Shown piece after piece: positions 52,087-60,748 of a DNA stretch of 64,000 nt. Source of the stretch: WHSW01 sp963749365 (lineage in GTDB: Bacteria; Actinomycetota; Thermoleophilia; Solirubrobacterales; 70-9); assembly GCA_963749365.1 (NCBI GenBank), contig CAVVME010000003.1, positions 186,001 to 250,000 on the forward strand, read 5' to 3'. The notes below the pieces were generated by a model. It had not been told where the DNA came from. It saw only the letters and a list, made by a program, of their open reading frames with translations, and made no database searches. Position 1 is the first letter of the stretch. Each line of letters opens with the position of its first letter. The translations under genes and the position numbers were made by a program.

Positions 52087-52535
52087 GCCCGACCGCCCAC
52101 AACCGGGTCGAGGTCCTGCACGGAGCCAACCTCGACCTGCTCGGCCGGCGGCCCTCCGAGCACTACGGCGAGCTGACCCTGGTCGAGCTGGAGACGAGGG
52201 TGAAGCGCTTCGGGCGTGAGCTCGACCTCGAACTGGCGTTCTTTCAGACCAATCACGAGGGGGATTTCATCGAGCGCCTGCACCGGGTGCCCGATGCAGC
52301 CGATGCGGTGATCCTCAACCCGGGGGCCTGGACGCACTACAGCTATGCGATTCGCGACGCGCTCGAGATCGCCGCGCTGCCCGCGGTCGAGGTGCACCTG
52401 TCCGACCTCTCGGCGCGCGAGCAGTGGCGCCGCAACTCGGTGCTCGAGGGCCTGGTGGTCGCGACGATCTCCGGCAAGGGCCCGGACGGTTACCGGGAGG
52501 CGCTCGAGCTGGTCCACCGGGAGCTCGGGGTGTGA
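52083..52535 (+). CDS. aroQ: Type II 3-dehydroquinate dehydratase
   Basis: This 150-residue type II dehydroquinase has the N-terminal HGANLDLLGRRPSEHYG with the catalytic Tyr, QTNHEGDFIERLH, NPGAWTHYSYAIRDAL and the catalytic His in VEVHLSDLSARE. It is a dodecamer acting in the third shikimate step. GTG 52083 overlaps the aroKB stop, and its own stop overlaps the peptidase start (GTGA), so aroC-aroKB-aroQ-pepP is one tightly coupled operon. Confidence 0.95.
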   Translation: MSPTAHNRVEVLHGANLDLLGRRPSEHYGELTLVELETRVKRFGRELDLELAFFQTNHEGDFIERLHRVPDAADAVILNPGAWTHYSYAIRDALEIAALPAVEVHLSDLSAREQWRRNSVLEGLVVATISGKGPDGYREALELVHRELGV

Positions 52536-53647
52536 GCCCGGTTCCCTCCGAGCGAGCCGAGCGGCTCGTCGAGGCGGTCGTTGAGGCGGGACTCGATCAG
52601 CTGATCGTCGGTGACCTCGTCCGGCCCGGCGACTCCGGGCCCGACGCGAGCGCCGACATCCGCTGGCTGACCGGCTTCACCGGGACCAGCGCGATCGCCG
52701 TCGTCGGCGCCGAGGCGCGGCTCTTCCTGACCGACTTCCGCTACACCGAGCGGGCCGAGCGCGAGGTCGCCGACGGCTTCGAGCGAATCACCGTCGAGGG
52801 TCGGCTGCTGAGCGAGCTCGCGCCTCGGCTCTCGGGTCGGATCGGGTTCGACGACTCAGCGACCAGCGTCGCCAGCCTGCGCAAGCTCGAGGCCGCGATC
52901 GCCGACCAGGGCACCGCGGGCGAGCTGGTCGCGACCTCTGGCCTGGTCGCCGGGCTGCGCCGCCGCAAGGACGCCGGCGAGCAGGAGGCGATCTCCGCCG
53001 CGGCGCAGCTCGCCGACGAGGCCTACCGCACGGTCCTCGAGGCCGGCCTGGTCGGACGCCGCGAGCGCGAGGTCGCCGAGGCGGCCGAGGCGCGGATCCG
53101 CGAGCTCGGCGGCGAGCCGGCCTTCCCGACGATCGTCGCCGCCGGGGCCAACGGCGCGCTTCCCCATGCCGAGGCCTCCGGGCACGAGATCCGGGCCGGC
53201 GAGCTGGTCGTCTGGGACATGGGGGCGAGGCTCGGCGGCTACTGCTCTGACTGCACCCGGACCTTCGCCGCGGGCGAGCCGGGCGAGCCGGCGCGCGAGG
53301 TCTACGAGCTCGTCCGCCGTGCACAGGCGGCGGGACTCGAGGCGGTCGGGTCGGGCGTCGGCGGGCGGGAGGCCGACGAGGCCGCCCGGGCGATCATCCG
53401 CGAGGCAGGCCACCGGGAGGCGTTCGGGCACGGGCTCGGGCACGGGGTCGGGCTCGAGGTCCACGAGCCGCCGCGGCTCGGCCCGCGCTCCGAGGACGTG
53501 CTCGAGTCCGGCGACGTCGTCTCGGTCGAGCCCGGGGTCTACCTACCGGGGCGGTTCGGGGTGCGGATCGAGGACCTGGTGGTGATCACCGCCGAGGGCC
53601 ACCGCAACCTGAGCTCGCTGCCGAAGCAGCTCTGCGTCGTCGAGTGA
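52532..53647 (+). CDS. pepP: Xaa-Pro peptidase (M24 family)
   Basis: This 371-residue M24B metallopeptidase has a creatinase-like N-terminal domain (IRWLTGFTGTSAIAVVG, LTDFRYTERAE). The pita-bread catalytic domain has ligands in LVVWDMGARLGGYCSDCTRTF (two Asp), FGHGLGHGVGLEVHE (His), VVSVEPGVYLPG (Glu) and GVRIEDLVVIT (Glu). It cuts Xaa-Pro bonds. In actinobacteria this gene normally precedes efp, which fits since EF-P rescues polyproline synthesis. Here efp is 8.8 kb away. GTG 52532 overlaps aroQ. Confidence 0.93.
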   Translation: MSPVPSERAERLVEAVVEAGLDQLIVGDLVRPGDSGPDASADIRWLTGFTGTSAIAVVGAEARLFLTDFRYTERAEREVADGFERITVEGRLLSELAPRLSGRIGFDDSATSVASLRKLEAAIADQGTAGELVATSGLVAGLRRRKDAGEQEAISAAAQLADEAYRTVLEAGLVGRREREVAEAAEARIRELGGEPAFPTIVAAGANGALPHAEASGHEIRAGELVVWDMGARLGGYCSDCTRTFAAGEPGEPAREVYELVRRAQAAGLEAVGSGVGGREADEAARAIIREAGHREAFGHGLGHGVGLEVHEPPRLGPRSEDVLESGDVVSVEPGVYLPGRFGVRIEDLVVITAEGHRNLSSLPKQLCVVE

Positions 53648-53687
53648 CGCCTCCTAGACTCCGCCGCCCGCGAACGAGGAGAGTCAG

Positions 53688-54320
53688 ATGGCGTTGACGG
53701 TGGAGTCGGACAGCATCACGCACGGCGAACGGGTTCCCGACGAGCACGCCTTCGGGGTGCCCGACGGCTCCGGCAAGGCGGCGGCCGAGGGCGGCAACCG
53801 CAGCCCGCACCTGCGCTGGTCCGGCGCCCCGGAGGGCACGCAGTCGTTTGCCGTGGTCTGCGTCGATCCAGATGTGCCGGCGGACTTCAGCGACGCCAAC
53901 CAGGAGGGGCGCACGGTCGCCGAGCACGCTCCGCGGGCCGACTTCACGCACTGGCTGCTGGTCGACATCCCGGCCGACGTCACCGAGCTGCCCGAGGCCG
54001 CCGGGTCGGAGGGGATCGTCGCCGGTGGCAAGCCGACCGGCGAGACCCGGCACGGCGTCACCGGCTCGAGCTCCTACACCGAGACCTTCGCCGGCGACCC
54101 CGAGATGGGCGGCACTTACGGCGGTTACGACGGACCGTTTCCGCCCTGGAACGACGAGCGGTTGCACCACTACCACTTCACCGTCTACGCGCTCGACGTC
54201 CCCAGCCTCGGGCTCTCGGGCGATTTCCGGCTCGACGACGTCCGCGCCGCGCTCGAGGGCCACGTGCTCGACCAGGGTGAGCTGGTCGCGACTTACACGC
54301 TGCACGCGGACAAGCTCTGA
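53688..54320 (+). CDS. PEBP-family protein (YbhB/YbcL-like)
   Basis: This 210-residue phosphatidylethanolamine-binding-family protein has AEGGNRSPHLRWSGAPEGTQSFAVVCVDPD (seen in parts from residue 26 to 55), the anion-binding DFTHWLLVDIPAD and a late YGGYDGPFPP ... HHYHFTVYALD. Bacterial members bind anionic ligands; the role is unclear. The start has GAGGAGAG upstream, and TAGACT (53653-53658) is a likely -10. It is the first gene of the segment between pepP and efp and converges on the M42 peptidase. Confidence 0.9.
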   Translation: MALTVESDSITHGERVPDEHAFGVPDGSGKAAAEGGNRSPHLRWSGAPEGTQSFAVVCVDPDVPADFSDANQEGRTVAEHAPRADFTHWLLVDIPADVTELPEAAGSEGIVAGGKPTGETRHGVTGSSSYTETFAGDPEMGGTYGGYDGPFPPWNDERLHHYHFTVYALDVPSLGLSGDFRLDDVRAALEGHVLDQGELVATYTLHADKL

Positions 54321-54327
54321 GCTCGGA

Positions 54328-55383
54328 CTAGCGCGAGAGGTCGAGGTCGCCGTCCAGCGACTCGGCGAACCCGGCGACCAGCTCGATCACCGCCTCGAGG
54401 TCGCCGAGGTCAACCATCTCGACCGGTGAGTGCATGTAGCGCAGCGGGATGCTGACCAGCCCGGTCGGGATCCCGGCCTTGGAGATCTGGATCGCGTCGG
54501 CATCGGTTCCCGTCCGCCGCCCGGAGGCCTCGATCGTGTAGGGGATCTTGAGCCGCTCGGCGGTCTCGCAGAGCAGCTCGAAGACCTGCGGCGAGAGGGT
54601 CGAGCCGCGGCCGATCACCGGCCCCGACCCGAGCGCGTGGCTGCCGGTCTCCTTCTCGTCCATCCCGGGGGCGTCGGTGGCGTGGGTGACGTCGATCGCG
54701 ATCGCCAGGTCGGGGGCGACCGCGAAGGCGCTCGTCCCGGCGCCGTTGAGCCCGACCTCCTCCTGGACCGAGGCGATCGCGGCCATCCGCGCCGCCAGCT
54801 CGCCCCGCTCGTGACAGCGGCGCAGCGACTCGAGCGCGATGTAGGCGCCGAGCCGATTGTCCATCGCCTTCGAGACCAGTCGAGCGCCGTCGACCAGGAC
54901 CGGCTCCGCCGCGACGACGATCGGGTCTCCGATCCGGACCAGCTCCAGGGCGCGGTCCTGATCGCCGGCGCCGATGTCGATGTGCAGCCCGGCGAGCTCG
55001 ACCGCCTGCTTGCGTTGCTCGGACTTGAGCAGGTGGATCGCCTTCCGCCCGACGACCCCCGGGACCGAGCCGTCGCGCGCCTCGACCCGGACCCGCTGGC
55101 CGACCAGGATCTGGGGATCCCAGCCGCCCACCGCGGCGAAGTAGAGAAAGCCCTTCTCGTCGACATGGGTGACCACCAGGCCGATCTCGTCGATGTGGCC
55201 GACGACCGCGAGCAGCGGCTGGGCCTCGTCGCCGCCGATCGTCGCCACCGAGGAGCCGATCCCGTCGGTGCGCTGGGTGGCGAACGACGCCGCCTCCCGC
55301 CAGACCGCGCTCGCCGGTCCTTCGTAGCCGGAGGGGGCGGGCGCGCGGAGCAGCGAGTCGAGCAGTTCGGGGACGTCGGTCAT
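54328..55383 (-). CDS. M42-family aminopeptidase
   Basis: This 351-residue dinuclear metallopeptidase of the M42 (glutamyl aminopeptidase/TET) family has ligand His in VVGHIDEIGLVV, Asp in SKAMDNRLGAY, the catalytic Glu pair in SVQEEVGLNGAG, Asp in AIDVTHATDAPG and His in YMHSPVEMVDL. It is expected to form large self-compartmentalised cytosolic shells that trim peptides. ATG 55383 follows TAGCCT (plus 55392-55397 on the reverse strand) by 8 nt. Confidence 0.92.
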   Translation of the reverse strand: MTDVPELLDSLLRAPAPSGYEGPASAVWREAASFATQRTDGIGSSVATIGGDEAQPLLAVVGHIDEIGLVVTHVDEKGFLYFAAVGGWDPQILVGQRVRVEARDGSVPGVVGRKAIHLLKSEQRKQAVELAGLHIDIGAGDQDRALELVRIGDPIVVAAEPVLVDGARLVSKAMDNRLGAYIALESLRRCHERGELAARMAAIASVQEEVGLNGAGTSAFAVAPDLAIAIDVTHATDAPGMDEKETGSHALGSGPVIGRGSTLSPQVFELLCETAERLKIPYTIEASGRRTGTDADAIQISKAGIPTGLVSIPLRYMHSPVEMVDLGDLEAVIELVAGFAESLDGDLDLSR

Positions 55384-55409
55384 CGCTGCGGAGGCTATCC
55401 GGGCCCGCG

Positions 55410-56054
55410 CTAGAGCGCCGCGATCGCCTCCACGATCGGCGTTTCGCCCGAGGTGAGCCCAAAGCTCTTGCCGATCGTCGACGGCGAGTCGAGCACGGCG
55501 AGCAGGGTGGCGGCGACGTCGTCGCGGCTGATCTCGCCGCGCTCGTCCGCCTCGCGCGCGGTCACCATGCCGGTGCCCGGCTCGTCGGTGAGCCTCGACG
55601 GCCGCACGACCGTGTAGTCGAGACCGCTGGCGCGAAGCTCCGCGTCGGCGCGTCCCTTGGCGCGCAGGTAGACGGCGAAGGTGTCCTCGCCCGGAGCCTC
55701 GGGATCGGCTCCGATCGAGCTCACGATCACGTAACGCGAGATCCCGGCTCTCTTCGCGGCCTCGATCAGCTTCACGGCGCCGCCGTGATCCAGCGACCAC
55801 TTGCGATCAGGTCCGCTCCCCGGCCCGGCCCCGGCGCTGAAGACGACCGCGTCGACGCCGTCGAGCGGGGCCGCGATCTCGCCGGGATCGGCCGACTCGA
55901 GGTCACAGACGACCGGCTCCCCGCCCGCCGCGCGGATCTCCTCGCCATAGGCGGGGTTTCGGTCGAGCGAGAGCACCTCGTCGCCGCGCGCCGCCAGCAA
56001 CCGGATCAGCCGGCTGCCGATCTTTCCGTGTCCGCCCGCGATCGCGACCCGCAT
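55410..56054 (-). CDS. NAD(P)-binding atypical SDR (YwnB/NmrA-like)
   Basis: This 214-residue Rossmann protein has the nucleotide motif IAGGHGKIGSRLIRLL at the N-terminus, the VSSIGAD strand and a substrate segment YTVVRPSRLTDEPGTG. No full Tyr-x3-Lys triad is clear, as in atypical SDRs. Relatives reduce flavin or act as redox sensors. It lies 26 nt upstream of the M42 gene on the same strand. AGGA is 5 nt from the start, and it is divergent from the lipoprotein gene. Confidence 0.88.
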   Translation of the reverse strand: MRVAIAGGHGKIGSRLIRLLAARGDEVLSLDRNPAYGEEIRAAGGEPVVCDLESADPGEIAAPLDGVDAVVFSAGAGPGSGPDRKWSLDHGGAVKLIEAAKRAGISRYVIVSSIGADPEAPGEDTFAVYLRAKGRADAELRASGLDYTVVRPSRLTDEPGTGMVTAREADERGEISRDDVAATLLAVLDSPSTIGKSFGLTSGETPIVEAIAAL

Positions 56055-56091
56055 CGTCCTGGATCATCGCGCATGGAAACATCCGCGGTCG

Positions 56092-57105
56092 ATGCGGGCG
56101 TTGCCGACCCGGCTGATTCGATCGGTGCTCACGATCGCGGCGGCACTGCTCGCCGGGTCGCTCGGCCTCGCCGGCTGCGGGGATTCGCCCGGCTCGGGCG
56201 ACGATCCGGGCACTCGGGAGGCGACCCTGGTGCTGGACTTCGTCCCGGGGCCGGTCCACGCCGGGATCTTCGAGGCGGTCGAGCGCGGCTACTACGCGGA
56301 GCAGGGGATCGAGCTCGAGATCGTCGAGCCGACCTCGACCGCCGACACGCTGAAGCTGATCGGCGCCGGCAAGGCCGCCTTCGGGATCGCGGACGGGATC
56401 GACGTCGCCCTGCAGATCGAGGCCGGCCTGGGAGCGAAGGGTGTGCTCGCGCTGACCCAGAGGCCGTTGGGCGGCCTGATCGCGCTGCGCGCCTCGGGCT
56501 TCCGCTCGCCGGCCGAGCTCGAGGGAGCGACGGTGGGCGTCACCGGCGTGCCCTCCGACGAGGCGGTCCTCGACACGCTCGTCTCGGCGGCGGGCGCCGA
56601 CCCGGCCGCGGTCGAGCGGGTGACGATCGGGTTCAAGGGCGTCCAGCTGCTCGAGAGCGGCAAGGTCGACGCGATGACCGGCTTCATCCCCTCCGACGCC
56701 GCGCAGATCGAGGTCGACGGGTTCCCGACCAGGTCGTTCGCGCTCGACCGCTACGGCGGCCCGCGCTATCCGGGTCTGGTCGTGTTCTCGACCACCGAGC
56801 TGATCGAGACCGACCCGGAGCTGATCCAGGCCTTCGTCAGCGCGACCGCCCAGGGCTATGAGGACGTGATCACCGACCCGCAGGCGGGGCTCGAAGCCCT
56901 CCTGGCGCAGAACCCCGGGATCTCCAGGGAGTTCGCCGAGACCTCCCTGGAGGCGTACGAGCCGCTGTTCGTCGCCGGCGCCGAGCGCTTCGGCGAGTTC
57001 GACCCCGCGGACGTGAAGGCGCTCTCGGCATTCCTGGTCGACCAGGGCCTGCTCGCGGGGTCGATCGCGCCGAAGCGCTTCGCGACCAACCGCTTCATCG
57101 AGTGA
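56092..57105 (+). CDS. NMT1/THI5-type ABC substrate-binding lipoprotein
   Basis: This 337-residue lipoprotein has a signal with lipobox LAGC (residues 25-28) and a periplasmic-binding fold of the NMT1/THI5 or SsuA type (LVLDFVPGPVHAGIFEAVERGYY; seen from about residue 44). It would capture a pyrimidine, sulfonate or nitrile-like compound for an ABC importer. No permease or ATPase is nearby, so it is an orphan in this window. The start ATG 56092 is divergent from the SDR gene. Confidence 0.88.
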   Translation: MRALPTRLIRSVLTIAAALLAGSLGLAGCGDSPGSGDDPGTREATLVLDFVPGPVHAGIFEAVERGYYAEQGIELEIVEPTSTADTLKLIGAGKAAFGIADGIDVALQIEAGLGAKGVLALTQRPLGGLIALRASGFRSPAELEGATVGVTGVPSDEAVLDTLVSAAGADPAAVERVTIGFKGVQLLESGKVDAMTGFIPSDAAQIEVDGFPTRSFALDRYGGPRYPGLVVFSTTELIETDPELIQAFVSATAQGYEDVITDPQAGLEALLAQNPGISREFAETSLEAYEPLFVAGAERFGEFDPADVKALSAFLVDQGLLAGSIAPKRFATNRFIE

Positions 57106-57110
57106 GGCCT

Positions 57111-57338
57111 CTACGACTCGTCCGTAGTCGCCTCGACACGGCGCCTGAGCGAGGAGATACCGGCGCTGGCAGCCGTGAGGCCGGCCAGGCCTCCGGCGGC
57201 GATCAACCCCGTCTTCACCGCCCTGCCCGCTCCGACGCTCGGCAGTCCGGACTTGACCCCGCCCGACAAATCGTCGAGCGAGTCGTTGACCGTCTCGAGA
57301 ACCCGCTCCAGCCCACTTTTCCTGTTCCAGAGTTGCAT
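57111..57338 (-). CDS. Small membrane-associated protein, partner of coiled-coil gene
   Basis: This 75-residue protein has an N-terminal amphipathic helix (SGLERVLETVNDSLDDL), a hydrophobic helix (TGLIAAGGLAGLTAASAG) and a basic tail (SSLRRRVEATTDES). The function is unknown. GGAGG 8 nt upstream fixes ATG 57338. It follows the coiled-coil gene by 15 nt and is likely cotranscribed and expressed with it. Confidence 0.7.
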   Translation of the reverse strand: MQLWNRKSGLERVLETVNDSLDDLSGGVKSGLPSVGAGRAVKTGLIAAGGLAGLTAASAGISSLRRRVEATTDES

Positions 57339-57353
57339 CCGGCTTACCTCCGT

Positions 57354-58259
57354 TTACCTCGTGGTGGGGGACGCCTTCGCGATTGCGTCGACGAGCTCGC
57401 CCTTGGTCATGGTCGTCCGTCCCTCGATCCCGATCCCGGCCGCGAGCTCGACCAACTGCGGCTTCTTGTAGGACTCGAGGTCGCCGTTTGTGGCGCCCCC
57501 CTTGAGCTTGCCCGCGCCGTCCTTGGCGGTCGCCCGTGCCTGCTTGCGTAGTTTCTCGGTCTCGGCGACCTGTGCCTCGGCGTGGCTCGATTGCTGCTCC
57601 GCTTCGTCGGCGAGCTGCTGCGCCTGGCGGCTCGCCTCTTCCGCTGCGGCGCGCGCGGCCTCCACGGCCTCTTCCGCCAGCCGCCGGGCCTCCGCCAGCT
57701 TCTCCGTCGCGTCCTCGACCAGCTCATCGGCGTGCTCTCGGGCCCCTTCGGCATCGCCCTGAGCTGCATCGATCTCGTCGTCGACCTCGGCCTGGACCTG
57801 CTCCTGCTGCTCTTCAGCATCGGCTTCGGCGGCGCGGCGTTCGCGCTCCACGGCCTCATCGGCGGCCTTCTGAGCCTCGGTGATGCGCTCCTTCACCCAG
57901 CGGCTCGTCTCCCGGTCGACCTCAGCCACGCGAGCGCGGCCCCCCTCGCGGACCCGTTCGGCATAGTCGGAGCGCTCCAGGGCCTCCTCCTCGGCCGCGA
58001 CGGCCTCCTCCTCGGCCTCCCGGGCCCGTTCCGAGGCGTCCCGCGCACGCTCCATGCGGAGTTCAACGGAGTCCCCGCCGACAGGAGCGGCGTCGATCAG
58101 CGCTGCGCGTAGCCTCCGCCCGCGGTCGCGAATGCCTGAGGTCGCGGACTCACTCTTGGTGCCGACCTCCTCGACTGGCTTCAACGCTCGGGATACCAGC
58201 CAAGCAGCGTTGGACGGCATTTCTCGCAGTCCCGTACTCGTTTGCTCCGAGAATGACAT
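57354..58259 (-). CDS. Long coiled-coil protein with C-terminal SAP/Rho-N-like domain
   Basis: This protein of about 301 residues is almost wholly charged and helical. It has Glu/Ala/Arg-rich heptads from about residue 70 to 250 (RAREAEEEAVAAEEEALERSD and similar, shown in part). It ends in a compact domain SYKKPQLVELAAGIGIEG followed by MTKGELVDAIAKA, which matches the SAP/Rho-N helix-extension-helix type. That domain may bind nucleic acid. ATG 58259 has GGAG 13 nt upstream; GTG 58268 is an alternative. TAGAGT in an AT-rich stretch is the likely -10, shared with a divergent tetR. Confidence 0.78.
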   Translation of the reverse strand: MSFSEQTSTGLREMPSNAAWLVSRALKPVEEVGTKSESATSGIRDRGRRLRAALIDAAPVGGDSVELRMERARDASERAREAEEEAVAAEEEALERSDYAERVREGGRARVAEVDRETSRWVKERITEAQKAADEAVERERRAAEADAEEQQEQVQAEVDDEIDAAQGDAEGAREHADELVEDATEKLAEARRLAEEAVEAARAAAEEASRQAQQLADEAEQQSSHAEAQVAETEKLRKQARATAKDGAGKLKGGATNGDLESYKKPQLVELAAGIGIEGRTTMTKGELVDAIAKASPTTR

Positions 58260-58353
58260 TCGCTTCACCCTTCTCCGACGTGTGACAGTGACAACTCTAA
58301 ATAAGACAATAGCATCTCATCCAGCGACTGCGTAGACTAGCGGCGAGACGACG

Positions 58354-58923
58354 ATGTCGGCCCCCAGACAAGCGTTGCAGGAGCGCGTCGCCGCGGCGAT
58401 CCTCGACGGCGCCGCACGGATGTTCGCGCTCGAGGGAGAACACGCGAGCATGAACGACGTCGCCGCCGCGGCCGGGGTGGCTCGGGCCACGGTCTACCGC
58501 TACTTCCCGAACCGGCAGGCCCTGTTCGACGAGCTCGCGCAGGCAGCGGTGAGCGACGCGGATGCACGGTTGGCTGCGGCGAGGATCGACGAGGTGGACC
58601 CGGGGGAGGGGATCGCTCGCGCCGTGCGCGCGCTCGTCGATCTAGGGGACTCCTTCGTGCTCCTGGCGCGCCAGCGGGGGCGTTCCGACCCCGAGCGGTT
58701 CGAGCGCAGGGTCACGCAGCCGCTCCGCGAGCTGTTCGAGCGGGGCCAGGCGGGAGGAGACTTCCGCGACGACATCGCAAGCGCTCGCCTGACCGAGTCC
58801 CTGATCGGGTTGACCGTCGGCTTGCTCTCGTCCACCCCGCCGCCGGGCAAGGAGGACATGATCGCCACGATCACCGGCCTCTTCCTCGACGGTGCCCGCG
58901 CCCGAGGTCCGCGACCTCTATGA
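58354..58923 (+). CDS. TetR-family regulator heading the stressosome operon
   Basis: This 189-residue TetR protein has a classic N-terminal domain: MFALEGEHASMNDVAAAAGVARATVYRYFPNRQALF (seen in parts, residues about 30-65). The C-terminal domain is helical and of unknown ligand. TAGACT at 58333-58338 is a likely -10. ATGA overlap with rsbR means it is translated with the stressosome genes. It is divergent from the coiled-coil gene across 94 nt of unusually AT-rich DNA, which probably holds its operator. Confidence 0.9.
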   Translation: MSAPRQALQERVAAAILDGAARMFALEGEHASMNDVAAAAGVARATVYRYFPNRQALFDELAQAAVSDADARLAAARIDEVDPGEGIARAVRALVDLGDSFVLLARQRGRSDPERFERRVTQPLRELFERGQAGGDFRDDIASARLTESLIGLTVGLLSSTPPPGKEDMIATITGLFLDGARARGPRPL

Positions 58924-59924
58924 ACGAGCATGAGTCGGCCGTCGCCGAGCCCACGCGTCAAGCGGCAAACCCAAGATCAGAGGAGGAGGAAATGGAGCAA
59001 GAGCCCGATCGCCCGGCTTCAGAGGAGGAGGCGGATCAGCCGACGGACGATCAGCGTGCTGAGCGGGAAGACGCCAACCCGCTCTTGGAAGAGCTGGTGG
59101 CGTACCTGCGTGACCACCGCACCCACCTGCGCGAGGAGTGGGCGCGGCGCATCAGCGAGGCGGAGCTGCTCAATGTGATGTCGGAGGAGGAGATCTTCTC
59201 CGAGGCGACCGAGGTCTATGACAACTACGTCGACGCTCTCGAGACCGGCAGCATCGAGACCGTCCAGACCTACGCCCGTGAGCTCTCCGAGCGAATCATC
59301 CCCCGCGGCGTCGAAACGCATGAGGTGCTCGGAATCGTGCTCCTCCTCAGGGATGTGCTGGCGCGTTCGCTGTTCGCGAAGTATCAGGAGGACCTCGAGC
59401 TCCTGAATCGCATCCTCGACGCTTACGAGCCGGCGGCCAACCGGATCGCGGTGACGGTCGGGGTGAGCTTCGTCGAGGAGCGCGAGCGGGTCATCCACGA
59501 ACAGCAGGAGTCCTTGCGGGAACTGTCCACGCCGGTCCTGCAGCTGCGCGACCGCCTGCTGATTCTGCCGATCATCGGCGTCCTCGACTCCTCGCGCGCT
59601 CGTCAGCTCACCGAACAGCTCCTCGGGTCGATTCAGGAGAATCGCGCCCAGGTCGTGGTCATCGACATCACCGGGGTGGCGACGATCGACCGCACAGTGG
59701 CGAACCACCTCGTCCAAACCGTCGAGGCATCACGGCTGATGGGCGCGAGCGTGATCCTCACCGGACTCTCGTCCGAAATCGCCCAGACGATCGTGGACCT
59801 CGGCGTCGACCTCGGGATGATGAAGACAGTCGGCGATCTCCAAGGGGGGCTCGAGGAGGCCGAGCGACTCGCCGGGTATCGAGGCGCCGAGCTGAGCGAG
59901 TCGGCCGACGACGTCGAGAGCTAG
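58920..59924 (+). CDS. rsbR: Stressosome scaffold RsbR-like protein
   Basis: This 334-residue protein has an acidic N-terminal extension of about 50 residues, an RsbRD-type globin-like sensor domain (residues 60-200, LVAYLRDHRTHLREEWARRI) and a C-terminal STAS domain (residues 205-310). The phosphorylatable Thr are visible in VIDITGVATIDRT and VILTGLSS, matching the RsbR positions modified by RsbT. It co-assembles with RsbS into the stressosome core. It overlaps tetR by 4 nt. Confidence 0.92.
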   Translation: MNEHESAVAEPTRQAANPRSEEEEMEQEPDRPASEEEADQPTDDQRAEREDANPLLEELVAYLRDHRTHLREEWARRISEAELLNVMSEEEIFSEATEVYDNYVDALETGSIETVQTYARELSERIIPRGVETHEVLGIVLLLRDVLARSLFAKYQEDLELLNRILDAYEPAANRIAVTVGVSFVEERERVIHEQQESLRELSTPVLQLRDRLLILPIIGVLDSSRARQLTEQLLGSIQENRAQVVVIDITGVATIDRTVANHLVQTVEASRLMGASVILTGLSSEIAQTIVDLGVDLGMMKTVGDLQGGLEEAERLAGYRGAELSESADDVES

Positions 59925-59937
59925 CGGTCACTGCCGG

Positions 59938-60312
59938 ATGTCGGTAGCGATCCTGAGGCAGGGCGATTACCTGATCGCCTCGATCCAGTCGGATCTCTCC
60001 GATAGCCAGGTCCTGGATCTTCGACAAGACCTCTCCGAGCTGGTCGGAAAGTGTCGCGCACGCGGAATCGTGATCGACGTGGCCGCCCTCGAAGTGATCG
60101 ACTCGTTCGTGGCCCGCGCGCTTCGCTCGATCGTCATCACCGCGAGATTGCGCGGCGCCGAGACGGTGATCGTCGGCATCCAGCCTGATGTGGCGATCGC
60201 CATGGTGCAGTTTCGCTTGAACCTGGAGCCACTCCGCGTGGCGCTCGATCTGGACGCGGCGAAAGCGCTGCTCGATCGCCTGACCGAGGGAGACGCCGTG
60301 GATGGACGATGA
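59938..60312 (+). CDS. rsbS: Stressosome STAS protein RsbS
   Basis: This 124-residue single-domain STAS protein has the key phosphoserine motif VIDSFVARAL (near residue 60) and the RsbS-type start ILRQGDYLIASIQSDLSD. It forms the stressosome core with RsbR and holds the RsbT kinase until stress. It starts 13 nt after rsbR and overlaps rsbT by 11 nt. Confidence 0.92.
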   Translation: MSVAILRQGDYLIASIQSDLSDSQVLDLRQDLSELVGKCRARGIVIDVAALEVIDSFVARALRSIVITARLRGAETVIVGIQPDVAIAMVQFRLNLEPLRVALDLDAAKALLDRLTEGDAVDGR

Positions 60313-60748
60313 AGTCCGCGTGTCCATCGACGTCGATGAGGATCTGGTGGCCGCGCGCGCAGAGGGACGCGCGATGGCCGAGCGGCTCGGCTTCCCCCGG
60401 CCCGATCCGACCCTGATCGCAACCGCGATCTCGGAGGTCGCACGCAACATCGTCGTCCACGTCGGCGGCGGCGAGATCGTGCTCAGGCCGCTGCAGGAGG
60501 CAGACCGCTACGGCCTCCTCGTGATCGCCCACGACGAGGGGCCGGGCATCCGCGACGTCGAGGCGGCCTTACACGACGAGTTCAGCGGCAGAGGCGGGCT
60601 TGGGCTCGGGCTTCCGGGCGCCCGGCGTCTGATGGACGAGTTCGAGATCTCGTCGAACGCCGACACCGGCACCACGGTGACGATGAAGAAGTGGAGATTC
60701 CGCGACGAGCTGTCGCGCTTGCGCGAGGAGCGCCGCCAACGTGCCTGA
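60302..60748 (+). CDS. rsbT: Stressosome switch kinase RsbT
   Basis: This 148-residue GHKL-fold serine/threonine kinase has the N-box AISEVARNIVVHV, G1-like DEGPGIRDV and G2-like GGLGLGLPGARRL. It phosphorylates RsbR and RsbS and, once freed, activates a partner phosphatase or other output. It overlaps rsbS by 11 nt and rsbX by 8 nt. Confidence 0.93.
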   Translation: MDDEVRVSIDVDEDLVAARAEGRAMAERLGFPRPDPTLIATAISEVARNIVVHVGGGEIVLRPLQEADRYGLLVIAHDEGPGIRDVEAALHDEFSGRGGLGLGLPGARRLMDEFEISSNADTGTTVTMKKWRFRDELSRLREERRQRA

